A stretch of DNA of 64,000 bases, from positions 24,963 to 88,962 of the forward strand of contig NZ_KB849627.1 of the NCBI RefSeq assembly GCF_000368685.1. Direction: 5' to 3'. Positions 55,347 through 62,895 of the stretch are shown here, in pieces. The stretch's first letter is position 1, and every line of letters starts with the position of its first letter. The notes under the pieces were generated by a model that was given only the letters and a program-made list of their open reading frames with translations, searched no databases and was not told where the DNA came from. The stretch is from Acinetobacter baylyi DSM 14961 = CIP 107474. GTDB lineage: Bacteria; Pseudomonadota; Gammaproteobacteria; Pseudomonadales; Moraxellaceae. The translations under genes were made by a program, and so were the position numbers.

Positions 55347-56972
55347 TCAATTTTTTCGCCAAGATGTTGCGTAGTTTTCAGTTATTTTGCCTAGCCATGC
55401 CAGAATCGCCCCTAAACCAGCGACTAAAACGGTTGCTGCTATCACACGCTCCATTTCAAAGTTTTGCTGTGCTGCCATCATGTAGCTACCTATGCCAATT
55501 CCAGAGCCCATCAAGTATTCAGCTCCAAAAGATGCCATCCACGAATAGAGCAAGGCCAGTCGAAACCCAGCAAACATTGAAGGTGCAATGCTCGGTAAAA
55601 TCAAAAGCGTTAAGCGTTGAAGCAATGTCATTCTTAAGGTGCTTGAGACTTCAACAAGCTGCATTGGAATGCTCGACATGCCTTTCCATGTCGCAATAAA
55701 CATCGGAAAAAATGTCGCTATTGAAATGAAAACAATTTTTGATAAATCTTCGAGCCCAAACCAAGCTGTCAGTAGCGGAATCCAAGCAAAAATGGCAATG
55801 AGACGTAATGTGTTGAGTGTAGGTGCCAACAGATTTTCAATAGGTTTAAATAACCCCACCACAATTCCTACTGACGCCCCAATTAACCCACCAATAATCA
55901 AACCCAAAATTGCACGATAAAGGCTGTAATACATGGCGGTAATGAGAGAGAAATCTTGAATGCCTGACCACAGTGCCTCTAATACTTTCCATGGCGCAGG
56001 CAAAATTTGACTCGAAATCAAGTTAAACCAACTGCTCACTACCCAAAGCACCACTAAACTCAAAGGTAAAACCCACGATTTGAAAACATCGGTTCGGTTT
56101 TTTTTATGAAAAGTATGAGCACTCAAAGCAGCATGGGGCCAAAACACAAACTTACGTTCAATTCGATGCAGGATAAAATCGAAAATAATTCCGACAGATG
56201 CGATCACAAAAATCGTGACAAAGACAATATCAAGCTGAAATAGCTGACGACCTGTTACCATCAAATATCCAATACCTTCCGATGAAGCCAACAACTCAAC
56301 AGCAATTAAGCTCGTCCAGCCTGCTGCAACAGCTAGTCTTAAACCCGTAAAGAAATATGGAAGTGTGGCTGGCAGTACAAGTTTTGTGAGCAAGGTTAGC
56401 CGATTAAACTGTAAGATTGCTGCCATTTCTTTGAGTTTGGGTTGAATGTCACGTACCCCTGCCTGAGTATGTAAAGCAATCGGCACCATTGTGGCCTTAA
56501 AAATGATGAAAATTTTTAAACTATTTTCGATGCCAAGCCAGATCATGAGCAAAGGCAACCAAGCCAATGTTGGGATAATAACCAACGCATAAAACGTTGC
56601 AGATAAGTATTGTTCTGCAATGCGGCTATAGCCCAATAAAACACCTAGAAATACGCCGCCTAACACACCTGACAATAGGCCAAGACCAAAGCGCTCAAGA
56701 CTGATCGCAAGCTGTGACCATAGATCTTGAGATGCGATTTCAACGAAAGAATGCCACGTGTCTTTTGGGGTCGGTAAAATTTGAGCAGGCATCCATTGTT
56801 CATTTGATGCAATCCACCAAAGCGCAAACAAACACACTGGTACAATCCAAAAGATCGCAAGTGAGTTAAAATATTCAACCGAAAATAACCAGTACTTTTT
56901 TGTATTCTTCCAGACAAGGTCAGATGAATTCTTTTGTGAAATGATGTCTTTCATATCTCGATATATATCCAT
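55347..56972 (-). CDS. Fused double permease of a sulfonate-type ABC transporter
   Basis: 541 residues, about twice the SsuC/TauC length. Two BPD_transp_1 domains lie in tandem: the first (about 40-265) has the coupling loop KEMAAILQFNRLTLLTKLVLP, and the second (about 305-530) has VEVSSTLRMTLLQRLTLLILP. Each is followed by the characteristic FFTGLRLAVAAGW or FAGFRLALLYSW. One chain thus replaces the usual homodimer. It heads the permease-ATPase-tonB-exbB-exbD operon. ATG at 56972 or 56954 could be the start. Two different halves might give asymmetric substrate handling. Confidence 0.92.
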   Translation of the reverse strand: MDIYRDMKDIISQKNSSDLVWKNTKKYWLFSVEYFNSLAIFWIVPVCLFALWWIASNEQWMPAQILPTPKDTWHSFVEIASQDLWSQLAISLERFGLGLLSGVLGGVFLGVLLGYSRIAEQYLSATFYALVIIPTLAWLPLLMIWLGIENSLKIFIIFKATMVPIALHTQAGVRDIQPKLKEMAAILQFNRLTLLTKLVLPATLPYFFTGLRLAVAAGWTSLIAVELLASSEGIGYLMVTGRQLFQLDIVFVTIFVIASVGIIFDFILHRIERKFVFWPHAALSAHTFHKKNRTDVFKSWVLPLSLVVLWVVSSWFNLISSQILPAPWKVLEALWSGIQDFSLITAMYYSLYRAILGLIIGGLIGASVGIVVGLFKPIENLLAPTLNTLRLIAIFAWIPLLTAWFGLEDLSKIVFISIATFFPMFIATWKGMSSIPMQLVEVSSTLRMTLLQRLTLLILPSIAPSMFAGFRLALLYSWMASFGAEYLMGSGIGIGSYMMAAQQNFEMERVIAATVLVAGLGAILAWLGKITENYATSWRKN

Positions 56973-57349
56973 ACATTCTGCCGTTATAGATCTCTCAGAA
57001 TGATTAACTAAACGTATACCTGATGATCATTTATCCACGCTATTCAGATTTAATGTGAGACGTGTTGTGATCATGTTTGGTGTTATGCTCTGGATGAGAG
57101 TAAAGAGAAATGTTTTTTTTAACTGTCTACACAGGTACAAAGATCAGACAATATTTATATTTATAAATAAGAGATAAAGATAAACGCTTACTATTTTTAA
57201 TAAAATCATTTTTATTTGACTCGATCATTTTTTATGAGTTCTTTTTTTATATTTTATATATAGAAATTATATTTAATTATTTTTAAGAATAAAGAATTGG
57301 GCATAGCATATTCTTATATTGAAATGATTTAGTTTTAAGGATGCTTTTC
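56973..57349. other. Divergent promoter region between transporter and encapsulin-sulfur genes
   Basis: 377 bp without a gene. It holds the promoters of the minus-strand transporter operon and the plus-strand rhodanese unit. A dyad CATTCTG/CAGAATG (56974-57002) lies directly upstream of the permease. The right half is very AT-rich. AAGG at 57337-57340 is the rhodanese ribosome site. Confidence 0.6.
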
Positions 57350-57844
57350 ATGAATGCCAAAATTAATACATCAGACCATTTAAAATCTGCAGAAAAGATA
57401 TCGTCGGAGCATATATTCCAACAAGCACAACAATACGCAGAAGATCATGATCTTAATTTCACTGGTAGTGTTTCTCCTGTAGATGCATGGCATTTAATTC
57501 AACAGGGACAAGCAGTTCTGGTCGATGTTCGTACTAATGAAGAACGTAAGTTTGTCGGCTATGTTCCAGAAAGTATTCACATTGCCTGGGCGACAGGTAC
57601 CGCTTTTAATCGGAATCCACGTTTTTTAAAAGAATTGGAGAATAAAGTCGGTAAAGATAAAACGATCCTGCTACTTTGCCGTAGTGGTAAACGTTCAGCG
57701 CTTGCAGCAGAAGCCGCCTTTAATGCGGGCTTTGAGCAAATTTATAACATTTTGGAAGGATTTGAAGGTGATTTAAATCAACAGCAGCAGCGTAATAGCC
57801 AAAATGGTTGGCGTATTCACCAACTCCCATGGCAACAGGATTAA
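57350..57844 (+). CDS. Rhodanese-domain sulfurtransferase
   Basis: 164 residues from the ATG at 57350, whose AAGGA site overlaps the alternative ATG at 57341. The single rhodanese domain (about 40-145) includes LVDVRTNEERKFVGYVPES and the active-site loop LLLC110RSGKRSA. The loop C-R-S-G-K-R suits persulfide formation. It would accept or donate sulfane sulfur. It precedes the serine acetyltransferase by 50 bp and the encapsulin pair by 1.2 kb. Rhodanese genes are frequent companions of Family 2A encapsulins, so it probably moves sulfur to or from the compartment. Confidence 0.92.
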   Translation: MNAKINTSDHLKSAEKISSEHIFQQAQQYAEDHDLNFTGSVSPVDAWHLIQQGQAVLVDVRTNEERKFVGYVPESIHIAWATGTAFNRNPRFLKELENKVGKDKTILLLCRSGKRSALAAEAAFNAGFEQIYNILEGFEGDLNQQQQRNSQNGWRIHQLPWQQD

Positions 57845-57894
57845 CTCAACCTTTATATCGCAAATCATTTAAATCACTTCATTAAGGAATAAAT

Positions 57895-58821
57895 GTGGCT
57901 AAATGGGATATTTCTCCTGTTGTACAAGGTTTACAACAGGCACGTCACGAATGGCGTGAACGTCAAAATCGTATCAAAGAAATTGGGGGACGAGAATTAC
58001 CATCTAAAGAGGTTTTAAAGTCAATTCTTGATGACTTGTGCGGCATTCTTTTTCCAATGCGTCTGGGACCAGCAGACCTACGTCAGGAAACTGAAGACTA
58101 TTATATTTCCTATACACTAGACCGTGTTTTAAATGCATTATACGGTCAGGTCAAACTTGCTTTAGATTATGAATTAAAAAGCAAGTCTAGACAAAATTAT
58201 GAGCAGGATAGCGCAGCAATTAGTCAACAAGCAGAAATTGTTGTTCAAAATTTTGCAAAGACCTTACCACACATACGCCGCTTACTGGATGCAGATGTTT
58301 GTGCCGCTTATGAAGGTGATCCCGCTGCACACAGTGTAGATGAAGTTCTACTATGCTATCCAGGTATATTGGCAATCATTCATCATCGTCTGGCCCATCA
58401 GTTATACCCACACGTTCCACTATTATCGCGAATTATTTCCGAGCTTGCACATTCTGCGACGGGTATTGATATACATCCTGGTGCAAGCATTGGTTCAGGT
58501 TTCTTCATTGACCATGGTACGGGAATTGTGATTGGAGAAACATGTATTATTGGAGAAAAAGTCAGAATTTATCAAGCGGTGACTTTAGGTGCCAAACGCT
58601 TTGAAACCGATGCAGATGGCTCGCTCAAAAAAGACTACCAACGTCATCCAATTGTAGAAGATCAAGTGATTATTTATGCAGGTGCAACAATACTAGGCAG
58701 AATTACCATTGGTAAAGGCTCTGTCATTGGTGGCAATGTCTGGTTAACACATAGCGTACCTGCAGGTAGCCAGATATTACAATCACCATCAGAATCACAT
58801 CATCAGAAAAAAACGGCTTAA
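57895..58821 (+). CDS. epsC: Serine O-acetyltransferase (EpsC/SrpH type)
   Basis: 308 residues beginning with GTG at 57895; AAGGAA is 5 nt upstream, and the overlapping ATG at 57893 is out of frame. An N-terminal helical region of about 185 residues precedes a left-handed beta-helix of hexapeptide repeats (GIDIHPGASIGSGFFID, TGIVIGETCIIGEKVRIYQA). It acetylates serine to O-acetylserine, the acceptor for sulfide in cysteine synthesis. This EpsC branch is commonly encoded beside Family 2A encapsulins. Confidence 0.93.
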   Translation: MAKWDISPVVQGLQQARHEWRERQNRIKEIGGRELPSKEVLKSILDDLCGILFPMRLGPADLRQETEDYYISYTLDRVLNALYGQVKLALDYELKSKSRQNYEQDSAAISQQAEIVVQNFAKTLPHIRRLLDADVCAAYEGDPAAHSVDEVLLCYPGILAIIHHRLAHQLYPHVPLLSRIISELAHSATGIDIHPGASIGSGFFIDHGTGIVIGETCIIGEKVRIYQAVTLGAKRFETDADGSLKKDYQRHPIVEDQVIIYAGATILGRITIGKGSVIGGNVWLTHSVPAGSQILQSPSESHHQKKTA

Positions 58822-58905
58822 TACTTTACTGATTTTTTAAATATGAGGTTCTCTATTAATAACACGGCGCTCCAATAAGATTAAATCTCTTTTTTATAAT
58901 GTTTT

Positions 58906-58927
58906 TTCATAAATATATATTTATGAA
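58906..58927. promoter_or_regulatory. Perfect 22-bp palindrome upstream of the encapsulin gene
   Basis: The sequence from 58906 to 58927 (TTCATAAATAT then its mirror complement) is fully self-complementary. It lies 149 bp upstream of the encapsulin start and 84 bp after the acetyltransferase stop, so it may be an operator or a hairpin ending the upstream transcript. Its half-site TTCATAA also occurs in the dyad at 51497-51516. Confidence 0.5.
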
Positions 58928-59075
58928 GAATAAGAGCGATATTTATAGGAGGTTATATTAATTTATTATTTTAAAAAATCTATAAAGCAACTTAGGCTGC
59001 TTAAAGAAAATAAAAGCTCCAGATTAGGCTATTCATTTAAAAACACCATGACTGTCATATTAGGAAACCTTATTC

Positions 59076-60008
59076 ATGACAAAAAACACTGAAAAAGTTC
59101 AACTTGCACTTGGGGATCATGCAGCTAGGCAGTTGGCGAACGCGACTAAAACCGTTCCTCAACTTTCTACGATTACACCACGCTGGTTAACCCATCTATT
59201 ACAATGGATCCCTGTTGAGGCAGGTATTTATCGTGTAAACCGCGTCAATAATACTGATGATATTCAGGTTGCTTGTACGCAACGTGATGAAGCTACCCTC
59301 CCTCAAACTTTTGTAGATTATGACCCTCAACCACGAGAATATTTTCTCAATGGCGTTTCTACCGTTCTTGATATTCATACCCGTGTAGCGGATCTTTATA
59401 GTAGTCCACATGACCAGATTAAAGAGCAACTTCGCTTAACGATTGAAACCATTAAAGAGCGTCAAGAGAGTGAACTGATCAATAACCCTGAATATGGTTT
59501 ATTGGCAAGTGTTTCAGATGAACAACGCATCTCGACACTTAATGGTCCCCCAACCCCAGATGATCTAGATGATTTACTTCGTAAGGTATGGAAGGAACCA
59601 GGATTCTTCCTTGCCCATCCCGATGCGATTGCAGCATTTGGTCGCGAATGTACACGTCGAGGTGTACCACCACCAACAGTGAGTTTGTTTGGTTCTCAGT
59701 TCATCACATGGCGCGGAATTCCACTTATTCCGTCAAATAAAATCCCGGTTGAAGACGGAAAAACTAAAATTTTACTCCTGCGTGTGGGTGAAAAGCGTCA
59801 AGGCATTGTTGGACTATTTCAACCAGGTCTTGCAGGCGAGCAATCACCAGGTTTATCCGTTCGGTTTATGGGAATTAATCGTAATGCGATTGCATCCTAT
59901 CTGATTTCTTTATATTGCTCACTTGCAGTATTAACAGAAGATGCATTGGCTGTATTAGATGATGTGGAGATCGATAAATATCATGACTACCCAGTTAACT
60001 ACAAATAA
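59076..60008 (+). CDS. Family 2A encapsulin shell protein (SrpI-like)
   Basis: 310 residues, the usual Family 2A length. Blocks matching SrpI-type shells run throughout: RQLANATKTVPQL, TPRWLTHLLQWIPVEAGIYR, DLYSSPHDQIKEQLRLTIE, GRECTRRGVPPPTVSLFG and GLSVRFMGINRNAIASYL. These HK97-fold proteins self-assemble into an icosahedral compartment; there is no phage gene nearby, which rules out a capsid of a prophage. AGGA lies 10 nt before the ATG. The cargo gene starts inside its last 26 bp. From work on Family 2A systems, including Acinetobacter, the shell encloses a cysteine desulfurase and stores elemental sulfur. Confidence 0.96.
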   Translation: MTKNTEKVQLALGDHAARQLANATKTVPQLSTITPRWLTHLLQWIPVEAGIYRVNRVNNTDDIQVACTQRDEATLPQTFVDYDPQPREYFLNGVSTVLDIHTRVADLYSSPHDQIKEQLRLTIETIKERQESELINNPEYGLLASVSDEQRISTLNGPPTPDDLDDLLRKVWKEPGFFLAHPDAIAAFGRECTRRGVPPPTVSLFGSQFITWRGIPLIPSNKIPVEDGKTKILLLRVGEKRQGIVGLFQPGLAGEQSPGLSVRFMGINRNAIASYLISLYCSLAVLTEDALAVLDDVEIDKYHDYPVNYK

Positions 60009-61935
60009 TATTACGGGTAGTCCAAACAGTGAAGTGGCTGGAATTTCACCCCCAGCCAACTTTCCTGATGAAGCCACCCTATCCCGTCTCGCAAGCGAGT
60101 TTTTTGCAGCCTTACCAAGTTCTGGCGGTCATGCATCTGGACTTAATCTGGACCTACCCAATGTCGGCACTCCACCACATGCTCCACAACCTGTCGAACC
60201 TGTGGCAGCGTTAAGTGGACGTGCTCCAAATATTGCTTACCAGAAAAGTTTGAATCCTGAATACCCTGAGCATATACCCAATTATCCAGATTATCCTGAA
60301 CGTCGTGCTATTGCTTCTTCTCCTGTGATTGGAGGGGCAAACTTGCCACGACCACCCATTGAACCACATTTTCCACAAGCAATTCATCAGCAGCCAAATG
60401 TCCCTTTGGTAAGCCCAAATGTGCCATTAAATCGTGAACAATCGCCTTTTTATTTCCTAGATGATCTTGCGTCTCCGACAAAATCAAGTTCAGATTTTGA
60501 TGTGACAAATCATTCAACACCCCAATCATCTCAGTTACCTCAAGGAGAAAAACTAAACGCCCTGTTGCGTGAAGATCGTCCAAATATCACTACTGCACAT
60601 CAACCACATACCACATCATCAGGATTCTACTTTCTTGATATTCCAAAAGTTGAACAGTCATATCAGAACTATGTGCCGTCTCAATCCACTTTTGTAACCA
60701 ATAGTGCTCAGCCCTTAGACATACACGCCATACGGCGCGATTTTCCAATCCTTCAGGAACGTATTAATGGGCGGCCTCTGGTATGGTTTGATAATGCAGC
60801 CACGACTCAAAAACCGCAATCTGTGATTGATCGTATTGCTTATTTTTATCAACATGAAAATTCCAATATTCATCGTGCTGCACATGAACTTGCAGCACGT
60901 GCAACCGATGCTTATGAACATGCACGTAATGTAGTCGCTCGTTTTATTGGGGCAAAATCATCCAAGGAAATCATTTTTGTTCGTGGGACCACCGAAGGCA
61001 TTAATTTAATCGCCAAAACCTGGGGCGAACAAAATATTGGTGAAGGTGATGAAATTATTGTCTCTCATCTGGAACATCATGCGAATATCGTACCCTGGTA
61101 TCAGCTCAGCAAAAAAACTGGAGCCAAATTGCGGGTTATTCCTGTGGATGATACAGGTCAAATCCTTCTTGAGGAGCTACCTAAACTTATTAATGAACGT
61201 ACTAAACTGGTCTCAATCACTCAAGTTTCAAATGCTTTAGGAACGGTCACTCCCGTCGCTGAGGTCATTAAAATTGCTCATAGCAAAGGAGTTCGTGTAT
61301 TGGTGGATGGTGCTCAATCTGTTTCGCACATGCCAACCGATGTACAAGCGATTGATGCCGATTTCTTTGTGTTCTCTGGACATAAAGTATTTGGGCCAAC
61401 AGGCATTGGTGCTATTTATGCCAAACCTGAAATTCTGGAGACAATGCCAGTATGGGAAGGTGGTGGTAATATGATTCAAGATGTGACATTTGAACAAGTC
61501 ATTTACCAACCTGCCCCGAATAAATTTGAAGCAGGTACTGGTAACATTGCCGATGCCGTGGGTCTAGGGGCTGCGCTGGAATATGTCGAACGGATTGGTA
61601 TCCACAATATTGCCCGTTATGAGCATGATTTACTTGAATATGGTCAACATGCCTTAAGCAGTGTAACTGGCTTGCGGCCAATTGGAACAGCAAAAAATAA
61701 GGCCAGTGTGATGTCATTCATCCTTGATGGTTATTCTACTGAACAAGTAGGCAAAGCTCTTAACCAACATGGTATTGCAGTTCGTTCAGGACATCATTGT
61801 GCTCAGCCTATTCTACGCCGTTTTGGTGTGGAGCAAACCGTACGCCCTTCGTTGGCTTTTTATAATACTCACGAAGAAATCGACTTAATGATTTCAGTCT
61901 TAAATCAACTCGCTAGAAATAAACGGAGTATTTAA
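59983..61935 (+). CDS. Encapsulated cysteine desulfurase with disordered cargo-loading domain
   Basis: 650 residues from the ATG at 59983, which overlaps the shell gene by 26 bp; GGAG at 59966-59969 supports it over an ATG at 59959. Residues 1-243 are Pro/Ser/Asn-rich and low-complexity, with a helix-like TLSRLASEFFAALPS (32-46) and two FYFLD motifs (156-160, 215-219), the expected shell-targeting signals. Residues 245-650 are a SufS-type PLP enzyme: the PLP lysine is K468 (FSGHKVFG) and the persulfide cysteine is C606 (RSGHHCAQP). It converts cysteine to alanine and sulfane sulfur within the shell. Confidence 0.96.
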   Translation: MTTQLTTNNITGSPNSEVAGISPPANFPDEATLSRLASEFFAALPSSGGHASGLNLDLPNVGTPPHAPQPVEPVAALSGRAPNIAYQKSLNPEYPEHIPNYPDYPERRAIASSPVIGGANLPRPPIEPHFPQAIHQQPNVPLVSPNVPLNREQSPFYFLDDLASPTKSSSDFDVTNHSTPQSSQLPQGEKLNALLREDRPNITTAHQPHTTSSGFYFLDIPKVEQSYQNYVPSQSTFVTNSAQPLDIHAIRRDFPILQERINGRPLVWFDNAATTQKPQSVIDRIAYFYQHENSNIHRAAHELAARATDAYEHARNVVARFIGAKSSKEIIFVRGTTEGINLIAKTWGEQNIGEGDEIIVSHLEHHANIVPWYQLSKKTGAKLRVIPVDDTGQILLEELPKLINERTKLVSITQVSNALGTVTPVAEVIKIAHSKGVRVLVDGAQSVSHMPTDVQAIDADFFVFSGHKVFGPTGIGAIYAKPEILETMPVWEGGGNMIQDVTFEQVIYQPAPNKFEAGTGNIADAVGLGAALEYVERIGIHNIARYEHDLLEYGQHALSSVTGLRPIGTAKNKASVMSFILDGYSTEQVGKALNQHGIAVRSGHHCAQPILRRFGVEQTVRPSLAFYNTHEEIDLMISVLNQLARNKRSI

Positions 61936-61944
61936 AACCTTAAC

Positions 61945-61984
61945 ACGTAGAAAAAGACAGTATTAAAGCCATCTTTTTCTACGT
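61945..61984 (+). terminator. Hairpin terminator of the encapsulin operon
   Basis: ACGTAGAAAAAGA (61945-61957) and TCTTTTTCTACGT (61972-61984) form a perfect 13-bp stem starting 9 bp after the desulfurase stop. No T-tract follows the stem. Confidence 0.7.
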
Positions 61985-62219
61985 CACCTCTATTTCGGAT
62001 AAAAAATTGACTAGAAAAATAAGAGGCCTAGAGTCATCAGTCGAGCGACCGCACCAAATTCCGATTATGAAACTATTGCTTTAAACAGAATTCAGGTAAA
62101 TTCAACTTTTCAATAAAGAAATATTCATACTAAATCAAAAAATTTAAGTTCAATCTCTTTGATCATTATTCTTTCACTATATACAATTCATTTTAATTGC
62201 CATAAATTATTCATCTCAT

Positions 62220-62837
62220 ATGAGCCCAGAAAATCCGTTTTTAAATCATGAAAAGAAAGAACAAGAGCGTCAAGCCAAACGTGATGCTGTGCTTTTAGCA
62301 GCGGTAAAAATTTTTAATGAACAAGGTTTTCACTCAACCTCACTCGATGACGTTGCAAAGAGTTTGGGAATTTCCAAACCGACGATTTATCACTATTTAG
62401 GCAATAAAGAACAGGTTTTGCTTACTTGTGTCGAAATTGGATTACAACAGTTGATCGAAGCCGCAAAAGATGTCGAAAAGCAATCAATCTCTGGTTTTGA
62501 AAAACTTAGACGTTTTTTATTCTTATATGGTTGCCGCAATTTAGATGACTTTGGTCGTTGCGTGATTTTAACTCATGATGATGCACTTTCGAAAGAAGGT
62601 TTAGTTAAATTTAAAGCACTCAAACGCGTTGTACATGAAGCACTTTTAAATATTATTCGTGATGCTCAGCTAGATCAATCCATAAATGCAGAACACGATC
62701 CCAAAATTCTAGCAGCGACTTTAACAGGTGCCATTAACTGGTCGGCAAAATGGTATAATCCAAATGGTGTTTTAAGCAAAGAAGAGACCATTCAAAAAAT
62801 GGTTGATATTTTAACCTACGGTTTCGAAAAAAAATAA
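62220..62837 (+). CDS. TetR-family transcriptional regulator
   Basis: 205 residues. The N-terminal HTH (about 18-65) has TSLDDVAKSLGISKPTIYHY, followed by LGNKEQVLLTC; the C-terminal ligand domain is helical (LRRFLFLYGCRNLDDFG) with TetR_C-like character. It lies alone between the encapsulin terminator and a convergent reductase gene. Its target and ligand are not apparent. No divergent partner is seen, so it may regulate itself or a distant gene, perhaps a fatty-acid or alkane-type operon linked to the neighbouring reductase. Confidence 0.9.
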   Translation: MSPENPFLNHEKKEQERQAKRDAVLLAAVKIFNEQGFHSTSLDDVAKSLGISKPTIYHYLGNKEQVLLTCVEIGLQQLIEAAKDVEKQSISGFEKLRRFLFLYGCRNLDDFGRCVILTHDDALSKEGLVKFKALKRVVHEALLNIIRDAQLDQSINAEHDPKILAATLTGAINWSAKWYNPNGVLSKEETIQKMVDILTYGFEKK

Positions 62838-62864
62838 GTTAGAGCGGCCTAATGCTCTAACTTA
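62835..62864. terminator. Bidirectional terminator between tetR-type and reductase genes
   Basis: TAAGTTAGAGC (62835-62845) and GCTCTAACTTA (62854-62864) pair perfectly over 11 bp. The stem begins at the regulator's stop codon. On the minus strand it is followed by a run of eight T, a good intrinsic terminator for the reductase. Confidence 0.8.
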
Positions 62865-62895
62865 ATCAATTGTAAATGCGTCTCAGGGGTGTAAA

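Noticed and set aside
59076..60008. HK97-fold protein as a prophage capsid remnant
   Set aside because: No portal, protease, terminase or tail genes nearby; the sequence matches Family 2A encapsulin blocks throughout and the cargo gene overlaps it.
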